Origin: an uncultured Parafilimonas sp.
GTDB lineage: Bacteria; Bacteroidota; Bacteroidia; Chitinophagales; Chitinophagaceae
Assembly (NCBI GenBank): GCA_903882935.1
Contig: CAIRZB010000007.1
Coordinates: 1-64,000, forward strand
DNA length: 64,000 nucleotides
Direction: 5' to 3'
Shown: piece after piece, positions 33,118 to 42,022 of the stretch
How positions within the stretch are numbered: the first letter of the stretch is position 1
How the letters are laid out: every line of letters starts with the position of its first letter
Notes under the pieces: model-generated
Seen by the model: only the letters and a program-made list of their open reading frames with translations
What the model was told of the DNA's origin: nothing
The model's database searches: none
Program-made: the position numbers and the translations under genes

Positions 33118-35046
33118 ATGAAAAAACTATGTTTACTGTTTGTCAGCGTTACTTTTTTTGCAAATGCATTTAGCCAACAGGCTGCGGTGGGCGAAATAGC
33201 CATTATACCCCAGCCGGTTAAAATTACCAAAGGCACGGGCTACTATACGCTGCCTGCCAACATTACCATTTGGGCAGGCGGGGCGGCGGCCCCGGTGGCA
33301 ACAGCCCTTGCCAACCGGCTTACTTCGGCGAGCTACAAGGTGCGCACAATAGCCACCATTAATAAAATTGATAAGGTGGCCATACACCTGCAACTTAACC
33401 AGACGGCCGACAATGCATTGGGCAACGAAGGCTACCACTTAACCGTAACACCCACAACAATAACCATAACGGCCAACCAGGCGGCAGGCGCTTTTTATGG
33501 CGTGCAAACCCTGCTGCAACTGATGCCCAGCGAGGTGGAAAGCAAAAGCAAGGTTACCAGCGTGACATGGAAAGTGCCTTGCGTGGATATTACAGATTAC
33601 CCCCGTTTTGCCTGGCGCGGTCTGATGCTGGACGTGTCCCGCCACTTTTTTACCAAAGAGCAGGTAAAAGACTTTATTGACCAGATGGCCAAGTATAAAT
33701 ACAATCTGCTGCATTTTCACCTAACTGACGACGAAGGTTGGCGGATTGAAATTAAAAGCCTGCCGCGCTTAACAAGCGACGCGGCTACAAAGCGTGTGCA
33801 CAAGGAAGGTTATTTTGGAACTTTTAGTGCACCTACGCCCGACGAACCCCGCACAGAGGGTGGTTTTTACACGCAGGAAGATATTAAAGAGCTGGTGCAA
33901 TACGCCAAAGACAGGTTTGTGGATATTATGCCTGAGATCGACATACCCGGCCACAGCCTTGCAGCTGTGGTGGCCTACCCTGAATTGAGTGGCACCCCGG
34001 GTGCGGAAAATTATCATATCATCTCCGGCGAGCCTTTTATGGACTGGCCTGGCCCGAAAGGCCGCCTAGATAATACACTAAGCCCCGCCAACGAAAAGGT
34101 ATACCCTTTTTTAGACAAGGTGTTTGGCGAAGTGGCGCAAATGTTCCCCTTCCCTTATATTCATATAGGCGGTGACGAATGCGCCAAGAATTATTGGGAG
34201 AAGAACGACCAGATAAAGGCCCTGATGCAAAAGGAAGGCCTTAAAACCCAGGAAGAAGTACAGAGCTATTTTGAAAAAAGGGTAGAGAAAATAGTGGAAA
34301 GCAAAGGCAAAAAGGTAATTGGCTGGGATGAGATATTGGAAGGCGGCCTGGCCCCCGGCGCGGCCGTTATGAGCTGGCGCGGCATAAAGGGCGGCATTGA
34401 AGCTGCCAAACAAGGCCACGAGGTGGTGATGAGCCCCACCACATTTGCTTACCTGGATTACATGCAGGGCGACCCCATTATTGAGCCGCATGTGTATGCC
34501 ACGCTATTGCTGAAGAAAGCCTATTCGTTTGAGCCCGTGCCAGACGGCGTGGACCCCAAGTACATAAAAGGCGGCCAAGCCAATATGTGGACAGAGCAGG
34601 CCTTTAACGTGCGCCACCTGCAATACATGGTATGGCCCCGTGCCTTGGCCACCGCAGAATGTGTTTGGAGCCAAAAGGAAAACAAAAACTGGGACAATTT
34701 TGCCGCCCGCGTAGAGAAACAGTTTGGCCGTTTTGACGAGGCCGAGGTTAAATATGCCCGCAGCATGTTTGACCCTACGTTTACCGTGGCTAAGGATGCC
34801 GCCGGCAAACTAAGCGTAACCCTTACCAACGAAGTAAACGGGCTGGACACCTACTACAGTTTCGACAACTCCTTCCCCGATAATTTTTACCCTAAATACA
34901 CGCAACCGTTAACACCACCCAAAGACGCGGTGATGCTTAAAGTGGTTACCTACCGCGGCAAACAACAGGTTGGCCGTATGATAGCCATGCCTATTGCTGA
35001 ATTAAAAAGAAGGTCGGAAAAGAAGGGTGGAGAAGATGATGAGTAA
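33118..35046 (+). CDS. Beta-N-acetylhexosaminidase, GH20
   Basis: This secreted enzyme removes terminal GlcNAc or GalNAc from chitin oligomers or glycans by substrate-assisted catalysis. The 642 residues start with a signal peptide (to about residue 19, AFSQQ). The GH20b N-terminal domain covers about 25-155. The TIM barrel follows, with FHLTDDEGWRIE near 200, DIPGHSLAAV near 280 and the catalytic Asp-Glu pair in HIGGDEC near 352. A C-terminal chitobiase-like beta domain is at about 560-630. The nearby nagA supports an amino-sugar pathway. A hairpin terminator follows. Confidence 0.95.
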   Translation: MKKLCLLFVSVTFFANAFSQQAAVGEIAIIPQPVKITKGTGYYTLPANITIWAGGAAAPVATALANRLTSASYKVRTIATINKIDKVAIHLQLNQTADNALGNEGYHLTVTPTTITITANQAAGAFYGVQTLLQLMPSEVESKSKVTSVTWKVPCVDITDYPRFAWRGLMLDVSRHFFTKEQVKDFIDQMAKYKYNLLHFHLTDDEGWRIEIKSLPRLTSDAATKRVHKEGYFGTFSAPTPDEPRTEGGFYTQEDIKELVQYAKDRFVDIMPEIDIPGHSLAAVVAYPELSGTPGAENYHIISGEPFMDWPGPKGRLDNTLSPANEKVYPFLDKVFGEVAQMFPFPYIHIGGDECAKNYWEKNDQIKALMQKEGLKTQEEVQSYFEKRVEKIVESKGKKVIGWDEILEGGLAPGAAVMSWRGIKGGIEAAKQGHEVVMSPTTFAYLDYMQGDPIIEPHVYATLLLKKAYSFEPVPDGVDPKYIKGGQANMWTEQAFNVRHLQYMVWPRALATAECVWSQKENKNWDNFAARVEKQFGRFDEAEVKYARSMFDPTFTVAKDAAGKLSVTLTNEVNGLDTYYSFDNSFPDNFYPKYTQPLTPPKDAVMLKVVTYRGKQQVGRMIAMPIAELKRRSEKKGGEDDE

Positions 35047-35070
35047 AAAAGGTGATTTTGAAGAATAAAA

Positions 35071-35106
35071 AAATAGGCTGGCTCATATTCTTGGGGCAGC
35101 CTATTT
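35071..35106 (+). terminator. Terminator of the hexosaminidase gene
   Basis: AATAGGCTG and CAGCCTATT form a nine-base-pair stem around a loop of about 16 bases, followed by TTTAATTT. It lies 26 bases after the stop. Confidence 0.55.
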
Positions 35107-35141
35107 TAATTTGACTCCTTGAGAGAATTTTAGAGATGTCA

Positions 35142-35510
35142 TTAACCAATAATTTTTACAGATGTTAACTGAATAAGCGTTTCCTTATAGTCGTTGCAAA
35201 ATGTAACCCATTTTTCAATAATATTAATTAGTTCATTCTTGTCAACAACTAGTTTTGGGGTCTCATTTTCAAAAAGACATTCTAAAACAACCTTATCACC
35301 CATATCAGTCAGACAATAAGAGTTCCCACACATATCTGTTTGTGTTTTATGGCCGTCTCGCAACCATTCCCAAAAAAAGTTAGCTTGTAAAGTACTTGAA
35401 TATTGAATATCATTGCAGATAAACCTTTGTATAACAATTAGATTTTTGCTATTTATTTTAACTTGACAATAATTATTGTCTTCTTTTTTAAACCAAATGG
35501 AATTTTGCAT
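35142..35510 (-). CDS. Orphan hypothetical protein
   Basis: The ATG at 35510 gives 122 residues. I do not recognise a family. It is soluble, Asn- and Ile-rich, with five Cys and a WLRDGHK motif; size and composition recall small immunity-type proteins, but no toxin gene is beside it. Its A/T-rich codons contrast with the GC-richer sequence directly upstream. The frame stays open for 29 codons further upstream (to 35597) through that different-looking stretch, which hints at a rearrangement junction. Confidence 0.45.
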   Translation of the reverse strand: MQNSIWFKKEDNNYCQVKINSKNLIVIQRFICNDIQYSSTLQANFFWEWLRDGHKTQTDMCGNSYCLTDMGDKVVLECLFENETPKLVVDKNELINIIEKWVTFCNDYKETLIQLTSVKIIG

Positions 35511-35708
35511 TCTTGTTATTTGCTGTTTGCTCTCCAAAGTATTAAGCGAAGCGCCACTTTGGAGGTTTAATAATAATAGCTGGTGTCCAACTGGCACCTG
35601 CCGCCACAGGCCAGGCTCACCCTCTCATCAGCCTTCGCTTTAGCGCCCTTTGGATAACAAAAATGCTTTTACGCTTAGGCAACACCGCGGCAGGCGTGGC
35701 CATCAGCA
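35511..35708. other. Unassigned repeat-like stretch, possible gene remnant
   Basis: GC-rich sequence holding inverted arms CCTGCCGC (35597-35604) and GCGGCAGG (35687-35694), a second inverted pair CTCCAAAG/CTTTGGAG (35532-35539 and 35557-35564), and two similar motifs, GCGCCACTTTGGA and GCGCCCTTTGGA. It encodes no protein that I can support and looks like scarred or repetitive DNA. Confidence 0.4.
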
Positions 35709-35930
35709 CTAATCATTTTGTATTTTCATAATCCTTACATTACGAATATCCATGTCTGAAGATTTGAAAGATATGTTTTTTACTACAATATCCAGATATG
35801 CAGTTATATAGACGACTATGGCCAAATAGCCCGGCCAAAATCGCGTTGGCTGCCTTGCAGCATGCAATACGGCCAACGACCCAGCCATTATACAACCAGC
35901 ACTTAGCATCCGAAGTCTAACACATAACAT
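35709..35930 (-). CDS. Possible small membrane protein
   Basis: An open frame of 73 residues with a weakly hydrophobic start (AGCIMAGSLAVLHA) and one better membrane segment (YLAIVVYITAYLDIVV), then a polar tail. No homologue is recognised. It shares the strand with the orphan gene. The following 221 bases to nagA hold only a terminator and a repeat. The call is uncertain. Confidence 0.3.
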   Translation of the reverse strand: MLCVRLRMLSAGCIMAGSLAVLHAARQPTRFWPGYLAIVVYITAYLDIVVKNISFKSSDMDIRNVRIMKIQND

Positions 35931-36073
35931 GTTATAAAATACACGCCTTTTTTAATCAGCTATTTTATTTGCAAGCCCATATTTAAAGCTACCAATTAGT
36001 TACATTGGCAATTGTGCTAAACTTTGGCTGTGGTTCTTTGCATACCCTTCAAAGAAGGGCTTTTACCAAAAAA

Positions 36074-36100
36074 TCCAGATTACCCTCCGGAACATCTGGA
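36074..36100 (-). terminator. Terminator of nagA
   Basis: TCCAGAT and ATCTGGA form a seven-base-pair stem around a 13-base loop; on the minus strand it is followed by six T. It lies 52 bases after the nagA stop. Confidence 0.55.
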
Positions 36101-36142
36101 TGAACGAATATTCATTTGGGTTTTAAATAATTGGTGGTCTTT

Positions 36143-36166
36143 CCCCCCCCTTTAGGGCATGGGGGC
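36143..36166. repeat. GC-rich dispersed repeat covering the nagA stop
   Basis: On the minus strand it reads GCCCCCATGCCCTAAAGGGG followed by more G. This C-run/TAAA/G-run palindrome forms the last codons and stop of nagA. It resembles short repeats common between genes of Bacteroidota. A related C/G-run element lies in the next gene at 37571-37605. Confidence 0.45.
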
Positions 36167-37267
36167 ATCAATCAACCCCACCACATTCAAATCGTTATCC
36201 AGCACAGCCATTTTGGCCAAATAGCTTTCGCGTACCAAGCCCACTTCATCGCTCATGCCCATAACCCTTGCCGGGTAAAGGCTGCACATGCGCAGGGCTT
36301 CGGGCAGCGGTATGCCTACGTGGTGTACCAGGTTGTATACGGCCTTGCCCATGGTTAATGCCGAGCCGCTTAATATGCCATTGCTGGTGTACTTGTCGCC
36401 CTCAAACACATGCTGGTAAAAACCGGTGCTTGTTTCCGTAACCGAATCTGTTATCACAAATAGCCGCTCGCCCATCATTTTTTTGGCCACTTTAATGGCC
36501 GCATAATCCACATGGTGGCCGTCGGGTATTATGCTGCTGGCCACGTTGGGGTGGTTAAAGCAGGCACCCACCAAGCCCGGTGCGCGGTGTTGCAGGCCGC
36601 TCATGGCATTGTACAGGTGCGTGGCGGCGCGTATGCCTTTGTCAAAAGCCTGCATACCCTGCGCATAGGTGGCATCGCTGTGCCCTGCTGATATTACAAT
36701 ATCGTACCTTTGTATCAATTCAATTACTTCATCGCTTACCAGTTCCGGCGCAAGGGTAATAATTTTTATCACCCCTTTGCCATATTCCAGCAATTCGGCA
36801 GCCTGTTCAACCGTTGGGCTAAAAATCCATTCCATTTTATGCGCGCCGCGCTTTACCGGGTTCATCCAAGGGCCTTCCACGTGCAGGCCTAAAACACCCT
36901 TACCGCCATTGTTCCAGTAGCTGCGTATCGCGTCAATGCAATCAAATATAACGGGGTAGGGGTTGGTGGCCACCGTGGGCATACAGTAGGCAGCACCGCC
37001 GGCGGCACTGTATTTGTATATTTCCTCCACACTTTGAGCATTGGGGTAAACGGCCAACAGCCTGCCATTTGCACCGTACAGTTGCAGGTCTAAAAATGCA
37101 GGTACTATATAACCGCTGCCAAAATCAACCACGGGTATGTCTTTATCAATGGATACCTGGGGCAAAACAGCCTTAATACGCCCGCCTTCCACCAAAATGC
37201 CATGGTGGGGCAGCATTTCTTGGCCGTTAAAAACCTTTTCGGCAGTGTAGCAGGTTGTGTTATTCAT
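36152..37267 (-). CDS. nagA: N-acetylglucosamine-6-phosphate deacetylase
   Basis: NagA converts GlcNAc-6-phosphate to glucosamine-6-phosphate and acetate in the cytoplasm, for use of GlcNAc from chitin or cell-wall recycling. The 371 residues show the amidohydrolase barrel: HVEGPWMN near 130 with the metal-binding Glu, SAGHSDATY near 193, THLYNAM near 218, PDGHHVD near 250, and the catalytic Asp in VITDS near 274. The last residues (APMP) are encoded by a repeat element. The gene start overlaps the nitrilase gene by eight bases. nagB is not in the window. Confidence 0.95.
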   Translation of the reverse strand: MNNTTCYTAEKVFNGQEMLPHHGILVEGGRIKAVLPQVSIDKDIPVVDFGSGYIVPAFLDLQLYGANGRLLAVYPNAQSVEEIYKYSAAGGAAYCMPTVATNPYPVIFDCIDAIRSYWNNGGKGVLGLHVEGPWMNPVKRGAHKMEWIFSPTVEQAAELLEYGKGVIKIITLAPELVSDEVIELIQRYDIVISAGHSDATYAQGMQAFDKGIRAATHLYNAMSGLQHRAPGLVGACFNHPNVASSIIPDGHHVDYAAIKVAKKMMGERLFVITDSVTETSTGFYQHVFEGDKYTSNGILSGSALTMGKAVYNLVHHVGIPLPEALRMCSLYPARVMGMSDEVGLVRESYLAKMAVLDNDLNVVGLIDAPMP

Positions 37268-38066
37268 GGGCTATAAAAAATTTGTCGGCATCCTTCCAAA
37301 AAGGGAATTTTTGCCGCGTTTCGTCCAAGCTGTCTTTTTGCAGGGTTATGGTAAATATATCTTCGTCGTGTAGTTTTTCGTACAAAATTTCCCCCAAGGG
37401 GCTTATCACCATGCTGTTGCCGTTGTGGTAAATATTGTTGCCATCGTTGCCTACCCGGTTTAGCCCTATTACGTAGCACTGGTTTTCAATAGCGCGGGCC
37501 TGTAGCAGGGTTTTCCATGCATGTATGCGGCGCTCAGGCCAGTTGGCAGTGTATAGGAGAATGTCGTATAACCCCCTCCCATCCTCCCCCTCCCGGGGAG
37601 GTGTTTGCCTAGCCCATACAGGAAACCTTAGGTCGTAGCACACCTGTAGGTTTATCTTCCAGCCTTTTACGCTGGCAATCAGGCGTTTGTTGCCTGCGGT
37701 GTAATATTCGTCCTCCCGGCCATACGCAAACAGGTGCCGTTTGTTGTAATACCCCAGTTGGCCGTTGGGCAACACCCATATTAGGCGGTTGTAGTATTTA
37801 CCGTCCTCGGCAATAATAATGCTGCCGGTTATCACCACCTTTTTTTGGGCCGACAGCCTTTTCATCCAAGCAACGGTTTCGCCATCCATGGTTTCAGCAA
37901 ACAGCGCGGGCTTCATGCTAAAGCCGGTGCTGAACATTTCGGGCAACACAACAATTTCTGTTTTATCCAGCATGCCGGTAATTTTTTCTTGCAGCATGGC
38001 CAGGTTGGCCTGTTTGTCTTCCCAGTGCAGGTTGGTTTGTATAAGCGTAAAGGTGAGCGGCGCCAT
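37260..38066 (-). CDS. Nitrilase-family amidase (omega-amidase, YafV-like)
   Basis: The 268 residues carry the carbon-nitrogen hydrolase triad: E43 in LPEMFSTGF, K109 in YYNKRHLF and C143 in QVCYDLRFPVW. The closest type is YafV/omega-amidase, which removes the amide from alpha-ketoglutaramate or similar compounds in the cytoplasm. Between RFPVWAR and LYDILLYTANWPERR, where family members have only a few residues, this protein has an added stretch QTPPREGEDGRG encoded by a GC-rich repeat, inserted in frame near the active site. It overlaps nagA by eight bases and is probably cotranscribed. Confidence 0.9.
   Translation of the reverse strand: MAPLTFTLIQTNLHWEDKQANLAMLQEKITGMLDKTEIVVLPEMFSTGFSMKPALFAETMDGETVAWMKRLSAQKKVVITGSIIIAEDGKYYNRLIWVLPNGQLGYYNKRHLFAYGREDEYYTAGNKRLIASVKGWKINLQVCYDLRFPVWARQTPPREGEDGRGLYDILLYTANWPERRIHAWKTLLQARAIENQCYVIGLNRVGNDGNNIYHNGNSMVISPLGEILYEKLHDEDIFTITLQKDSLDETRQKFPFWKDADKFFIAHE
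37571..37605. repeat. GC-rich repeat inserted in frame in the nitrilase gene
   Basis: This stretch of about 35 bases is almost only C and T on the plus strand, with an imperfect CTCCCGGGGAG palindrome. Its translation (residues 155-165) interrupts an otherwise conserved enzyme segment. The composition is unlike the gene around it. Confidence 0.5.
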
Positions 38067-38134
38067 GCGGTTTAATTACAATGAGCCATAAAAGTATTAA
38101 GAAACCGAAGCCTATTGTTGGATTGGTAAAAAAA

Positions 38135-38161
38135 AGTCCCGCTTTTTTAAAAAGCAGGACT
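38135..38161 (-). terminator. Terminator of the large T9SS-exported protein gene
   Basis: AGTCC-x-GCTTTTT pairs with AAAAAGC-x-GGACT, a 12-base-pair stem with one mismatch, followed on the minus strand by eight T, about 30 bases after the stop. Confidence 0.7.
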
Positions 38162-38191
38162 AACGGTTTTTTTATAGGTCTTATTTACTTG

Positions 38192-41100
38192 TTATTGTTT
38201 AACCAATTTTTGGGTAAAAACACCCTCGATTGTCAAAAGCTTAACAAAATAGGTGCCTTTAGGCAGGTGCGCGGTGGCAACAGCAATTGTTTGCGTATCA
38301 TTAGTAACCAGCAGGCTCTGCTGGCTTAAAACTTGCCCAACTGCATTTACTACTTGTATGCTAACCTTGCCGGCGTACTGTTTTAAAACGTTAATATTAG
38401 CGACTGTGCCAGCTGGGTTGGGATAAATATCCCCAAACAAGTTTGTGCCGCTGCCTTTGGCTGCAATTTTAAGGGTGTTGCAAAAACTTTCGCTCCTGCC
38501 GTCTTTGTCATACGCCTTAATGCGGTAATAATAATTTAAGCCGCCCTTAATGCCGTTGTCGGTGTATTGGTATTCAACAGGCTTATTGCTGGTACCGGAG
38601 GCCTTTACAACCGCAATTGCGGCATAGTCTAAACCGTTTACACTTTTCTGTACTTCAAAATGGCTGCTATTAAGTTCGGTCACCGTTTTCCAAGACAGCT
38701 GAACGGTGTTCTCGTTTAGCGTATAGGCAAACCCGCCGCAGGTAACCGGCAAGGTGGCATCTTCAACAGTTTTTAAATAAAAACCTGATAGGTGCGGCAG
38801 GCTAACTTCAGCATAATATACATTTTCGCTCAGGTTGCCATAATCCACCAGCCTGTAGGAAACCTCGTCTGTATTGCCAATTATACCATTGCATGACAGG
38901 CCAGAGAATGCTGATATGGAAAGATCGCTCGGGTAGCTAACCCTGCTGTTTACAGATGCGGCCAGCCTGTCGAACTCCTGTTTTGTAAAATAAAAAATCA
39001 CCTGTATGGGGTGGCCGGCGGCAGGCTCGGCAGTGGGGTTAAAGCTATAGTTTCGGTCCAAATAATCAATGCCCCTGCTGTTATGCCTTAAGTCGGCAGT
39101 ATTCATGTAATAGGCGGCTGCAATATCGCCCATGCCGTTTAAAAGGCCCGTGTTGCCGTCAAAAATACTGGCCAGCATTTGGCCATGGTCAGTTATATGA
39201 AGCCATGTATTGCTGTTGCTGGAGTGTACAGGCCCGTCAGCTGTTTGGCAGCCTGCGGCGGCCGCGTCTGCGGCGTTTAGTGAGGGGGTTCCGAAAATAC
39301 TGATAAAAAACACGGAACCCGCGGTGGTTGAATTGATGGCCTGTGGATTGTAAACCCGTACATAATAAGTGTTGCCTACAGTAAGGCCCGGTATTGCAGT
39401 CACCGCATTGGCAGCACCCGGATCGAAAAATACTGTGGTTCCATCACTGTTATACACCACCACTCTTGTAAAGCTTCCATTGTTGTTAAGTCGCAGCGTG
39501 GCTGCCATGGTGGCTGCCTTGAATGAATACCATACGTCGCCCGCATATGTTGCGTCTGTTAACGGAGAGGGGCTGATGGTCGAAAACCGGAAGGTGCCTT
39601 GGGTTGCAAGGGAGGGCTTGTAAAATGGGTTTTCAATAATATTGATGGCCCCAGCGCGTTCATCGTTAGTTGGCGGGGTTGCCGCTATAGCCCGTATGTT
39701 AAAGCCAGCATTGTCGCCATTAAAAGTATTAACCATTACTTGCACAAAATAAACATTGCCTACAACCAATGTAGGTAATACAGCGCTCTGCTGTAGTACG
39801 TTGCCCGTACAAGCGGCCGCTGTTAGGCCTGTGCAAGAGCCTGCCCCGTCGCTGGTATAAAATTTATAGCCTACATATACATTGCCTCCATTTTCACCTG
39901 TTAAATCCTCAATATCAATTATTTGATGTGTTGCCGCAGCGGTAAATTTAAACCAAACGGCATTATTGAAAATATACTGGTAACCCGAACAATCGGTAAG
40001 AGTATAATCATTTGCCGAACCCACGGTGGTTGCGTGCACAAAGGCTGCGGAACCATCGGTACTGGCGTTTATAGGCATTGCATGTGCGCAGTCAACATTG
40101 CTGACCGCAGCAGGCAAATGGTGCAAACACACATTAAATTGCCCTCTGTCGGTTACATTAAAAAAGATTAGGCGTACATAAACAACAGGGCCTGCATGGG
40201 TTAAATCGGGCAGGTTAACTGTGTTGCCCAAGCCGCAACCAACGGGCGTTAACGCCCCACAGGTACGGCCGCTGTAAACAACAAATCCCGCAAGAGGATT
40301 GGCAGAACCTGCAACACTCACATAATTTTGAAGGCTTATTTGTAGGTCGTTAGCCACTGCGGGAACAACGAATTTAAGCCATATATCGCTGCCTACGCTG
40401 TTTACACAGCTGCCGTCAGCGGAGGAGGCGCCGGCATTAATGTTATTTAGTGGGATGGATGCGCTGCAATATTCGTTTTGGCTAACACTTATGTTAACGG
40501 CCTTTGCGCAAGAATTATAAACCGGCCCAGGCGGTGCCAACGTACAAATATCAAAGGAGCATGCGTTTTGTGGATCATCGTTATACACACGTAGGTAATA
40601 AGTATGCCCTATGGACAAGCTAGATGCAACGTTGTGTCCGTCGTAATCAAGAGACTCGGTATTCGAACAGGCCAGCACTGGTGAAGTATTGCTGCCGTCA
40701 AACAATTGCATCCACAAAATACTGTTGGCAGAAGCATGCCCAGCCAGCAGCGCTTTATTGGTTATTTGTATATGCCCGGTTTTGGTGATGGCAGTAAATT
40801 TAAACCAAACATCCTTGGGTTGGCTTAATGTGTTGCAGTCGTTTGGCGGCTCTGCGGTTGCCCCGGCAGTGGTTGCACCAGTAATAGCCGTAGTGCAAGT
40901 GGTTCCACCGTTTAATAACATGGACGCGGCCGTAAAATAAGTATCATTGGCCGGGGGAGAAACATTAAGGGAAACGCACAAATTAAAGCTGTTCAGCCAT
41001 GATGAGGTTCCATAGGTATAAACACGAATGTAGTAAGTTGAGTTTGGCGACAGTGTGCCTAAGTTACCATTGGTAGTGGTAAATGGCAAAAATTTCAGGC

Positions 41101-41839
41101 TGTTGGCATCCCCGCAATTACCCCATAGCTCAACCACCGATCCGCCACTTACGGTACCTGAATACACAGGGGTAATAATAGACACTTTGCCGTACAAATT
41201 GGTGGTACCAGTGGTAAATTTAAACCAAACGTCATCGTCTTTACCAGTTCCATCGCCGGAAAGCTGGCTGCTGGCAGATGCCCCTTCGGTGGTATAAGGG
41301 CCCTCGCCCCCAGCGCAGGTTAGTTGTGGTGTTAATGTAATTGCAGCATTACAATTATCGTTAGTTGGGGCAGTAAGTGGAGTTACGGCTATATTGAAAT
41401 TAGCCTGTAAAGCGGTGCCATTAGTATATACCCTTATGTAATAAACAGCACCTTGTGTTAGGCCCGTTGCCATAATTACGTTGCCTTGTGTATTGGTAAC
41501 ACTGGCCGCAGTGCCGGAGCAACCGTTCCAAATTTCCATAACAGCCGAGGGAGGGAAACTACCCCCGGCAGCATCTGTAAAATTTGAGAGCTCAATTTTG
41601 TAAGCAGTTGCCGTAGCAGAGCCTGCAGTAAATTTAAACCACACATCATCGTCATTTGCACCGGTAATGGTGGCCAATGGGGCGCTCATGGTTGCCCCAA
41701 CGGTAGAAAAAAGGGCTGTGTTTGGCAAAGTAATATCAATGGCCCCACCACAGTCGTCGTTGGCTGGGGGGCTAAAAGGAAGGGATAGTCCCTTGAAGGA
41801 AATAAAAAAAAGAAATAGGAAGGGTAGACGTTTTTTCAT
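38192..41839 (-). CDS. Large secreted repeat protein with T9SS type A sorting domain
   Basis: The 1215 residues start with a signal peptide. Six tandem beta domains follow at about 26, 162, 297, 443, 581 and 725. Most begin with N-D-x-C-x-x-A and contain D-(V/I)-W-(F/L/Y)-K-F near the middle and Y-Y-(I/L)-R-V-Y near the end, the pattern of pre-peptidase C-terminal (PPC-like) domains. A divergent domain at about 855-1030, an FN3-like domain at about 1033-1125 (SWKTVTELNSSHFEVQKS), and a T9SS C-terminal signal (IYPNPAG ... KGTYFVKL) complete it. It should be exported and attached to the surface. No catalytic domain is seen, so adhesion or carbohydrate binding is likely. It is monocistronic. Confidence 0.88.
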   Translation of the reverse strand: MKKRLPFLFLFFISFKGLSLPFSPPANDDCGGAIDITLPNTALFSTVGATMSAPLATITGANDDDVWFKFTAGSATATAYKIELSNFTDAAGGSFPPSAVMEIWNGCSGTAASVTNTQGNVIMATGLTQGAVYYIRVYTNGTALQANFNIAVTPLTAPTNDNCNAAITLTPQLTCAGGEGPYTTEGASASSQLSGDGTGKDDDVWFKFTTGTTNLYGKVSIITPVYSGTVSGGSVVELWGNCGDANSLKFLPFTTTNGNLGTLSPNSTYYIRVYTYGTSSWLNSFNLCVSLNVSPPANDTYFTAASMLLNGGTTCTTAITGATTAGATAEPPNDCNTLSQPKDVWFKFTAITKTGHIQITNKALLAGHASANSILWMQLFDGSNTSPVLACSNTESLDYDGHNVASSLSIGHTYYLRVYNDDPQNACSFDICTLAPPGPVYNSCAKAVNISVSQNEYCSASIPLNNINAGASSADGSCVNSVGSDIWLKFVVPAVANDLQISLQNYVSVAGSANPLAGFVVYSGRTCGALTPVGCGLGNTVNLPDLTHAGPVVYVRLIFFNVTDRGQFNVCLHHLPAAVSNVDCAHAMPINASTDGSAAFVHATTVGSANDYTLTDCSGYQYIFNNAVWFKFTAAATHQIIDIEDLTGENGGNVYVGYKFYTSDGAGSCTGLTAAACTGNVLQQSAVLPTLVVGNVYFVQVMVNTFNGDNAGFNIRAIAATPPTNDERAGAINIIENPFYKPSLATQGTFRFSTISPSPLTDATYAGDVWYSFKAATMAATLRLNNNGSFTRVVVYNSDGTTVFFDPGAANAVTAIPGLTVGNTYYVRVYNPQAINSTTAGSVFFISIFGTPSLNAADAAAAGCQTADGPVHSSNSNTWLHITDHGQMLASIFDGNTGLLNGMGDIAAAYYMNTADLRHNSRGIDYLDRNYSFNPTAEPAAGHPIQVIFYFTKQEFDRLAASVNSRVSYPSDLSISAFSGLSCNGIIGNTDEVSYRLVDYGNLSENVYYAEVSLPHLSGFYLKTVEDATLPVTCGGFAYTLNENTVQLSWKTVTELNSSHFEVQKSVNGLDYAAIAVVKASGTSNKPVEYQYTDNGIKGGLNYYYRIKAYDKDGRSESFCNTLKIAAKGSGTNLFGDIYPNPAGTVANINVLKQYAGKVSIQVVNAVGQVLSQQSLLVTNDTQTIAVATAHLPKGTYFVKLLTIEGVFTQKLVKQ

Positions 41840-42022
41840 ATATAGAAATTAGCATTATTGAATGTATTGCAGCAGTGTTACCAATAGTTATAGTTGTGGG
41901 TGTTGCAGCCGCAATAGTCTGCTAATCTTGCAAAAAAAATTGGCAATTCGCTGCACTTTTCTCCATAGGCATATTATTTGAGCAAATGGCAAACGCAATG
42001 AGTAACTGGTAAGAGCTGTGCA

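Noticed and set aside
35597-35694. Integron attC-like site from the inverted CCTGCCGC arms
   Set aside because: No proper GTTRRRY/RYYYAAC core sites were found and no integrase or cassette array is near.
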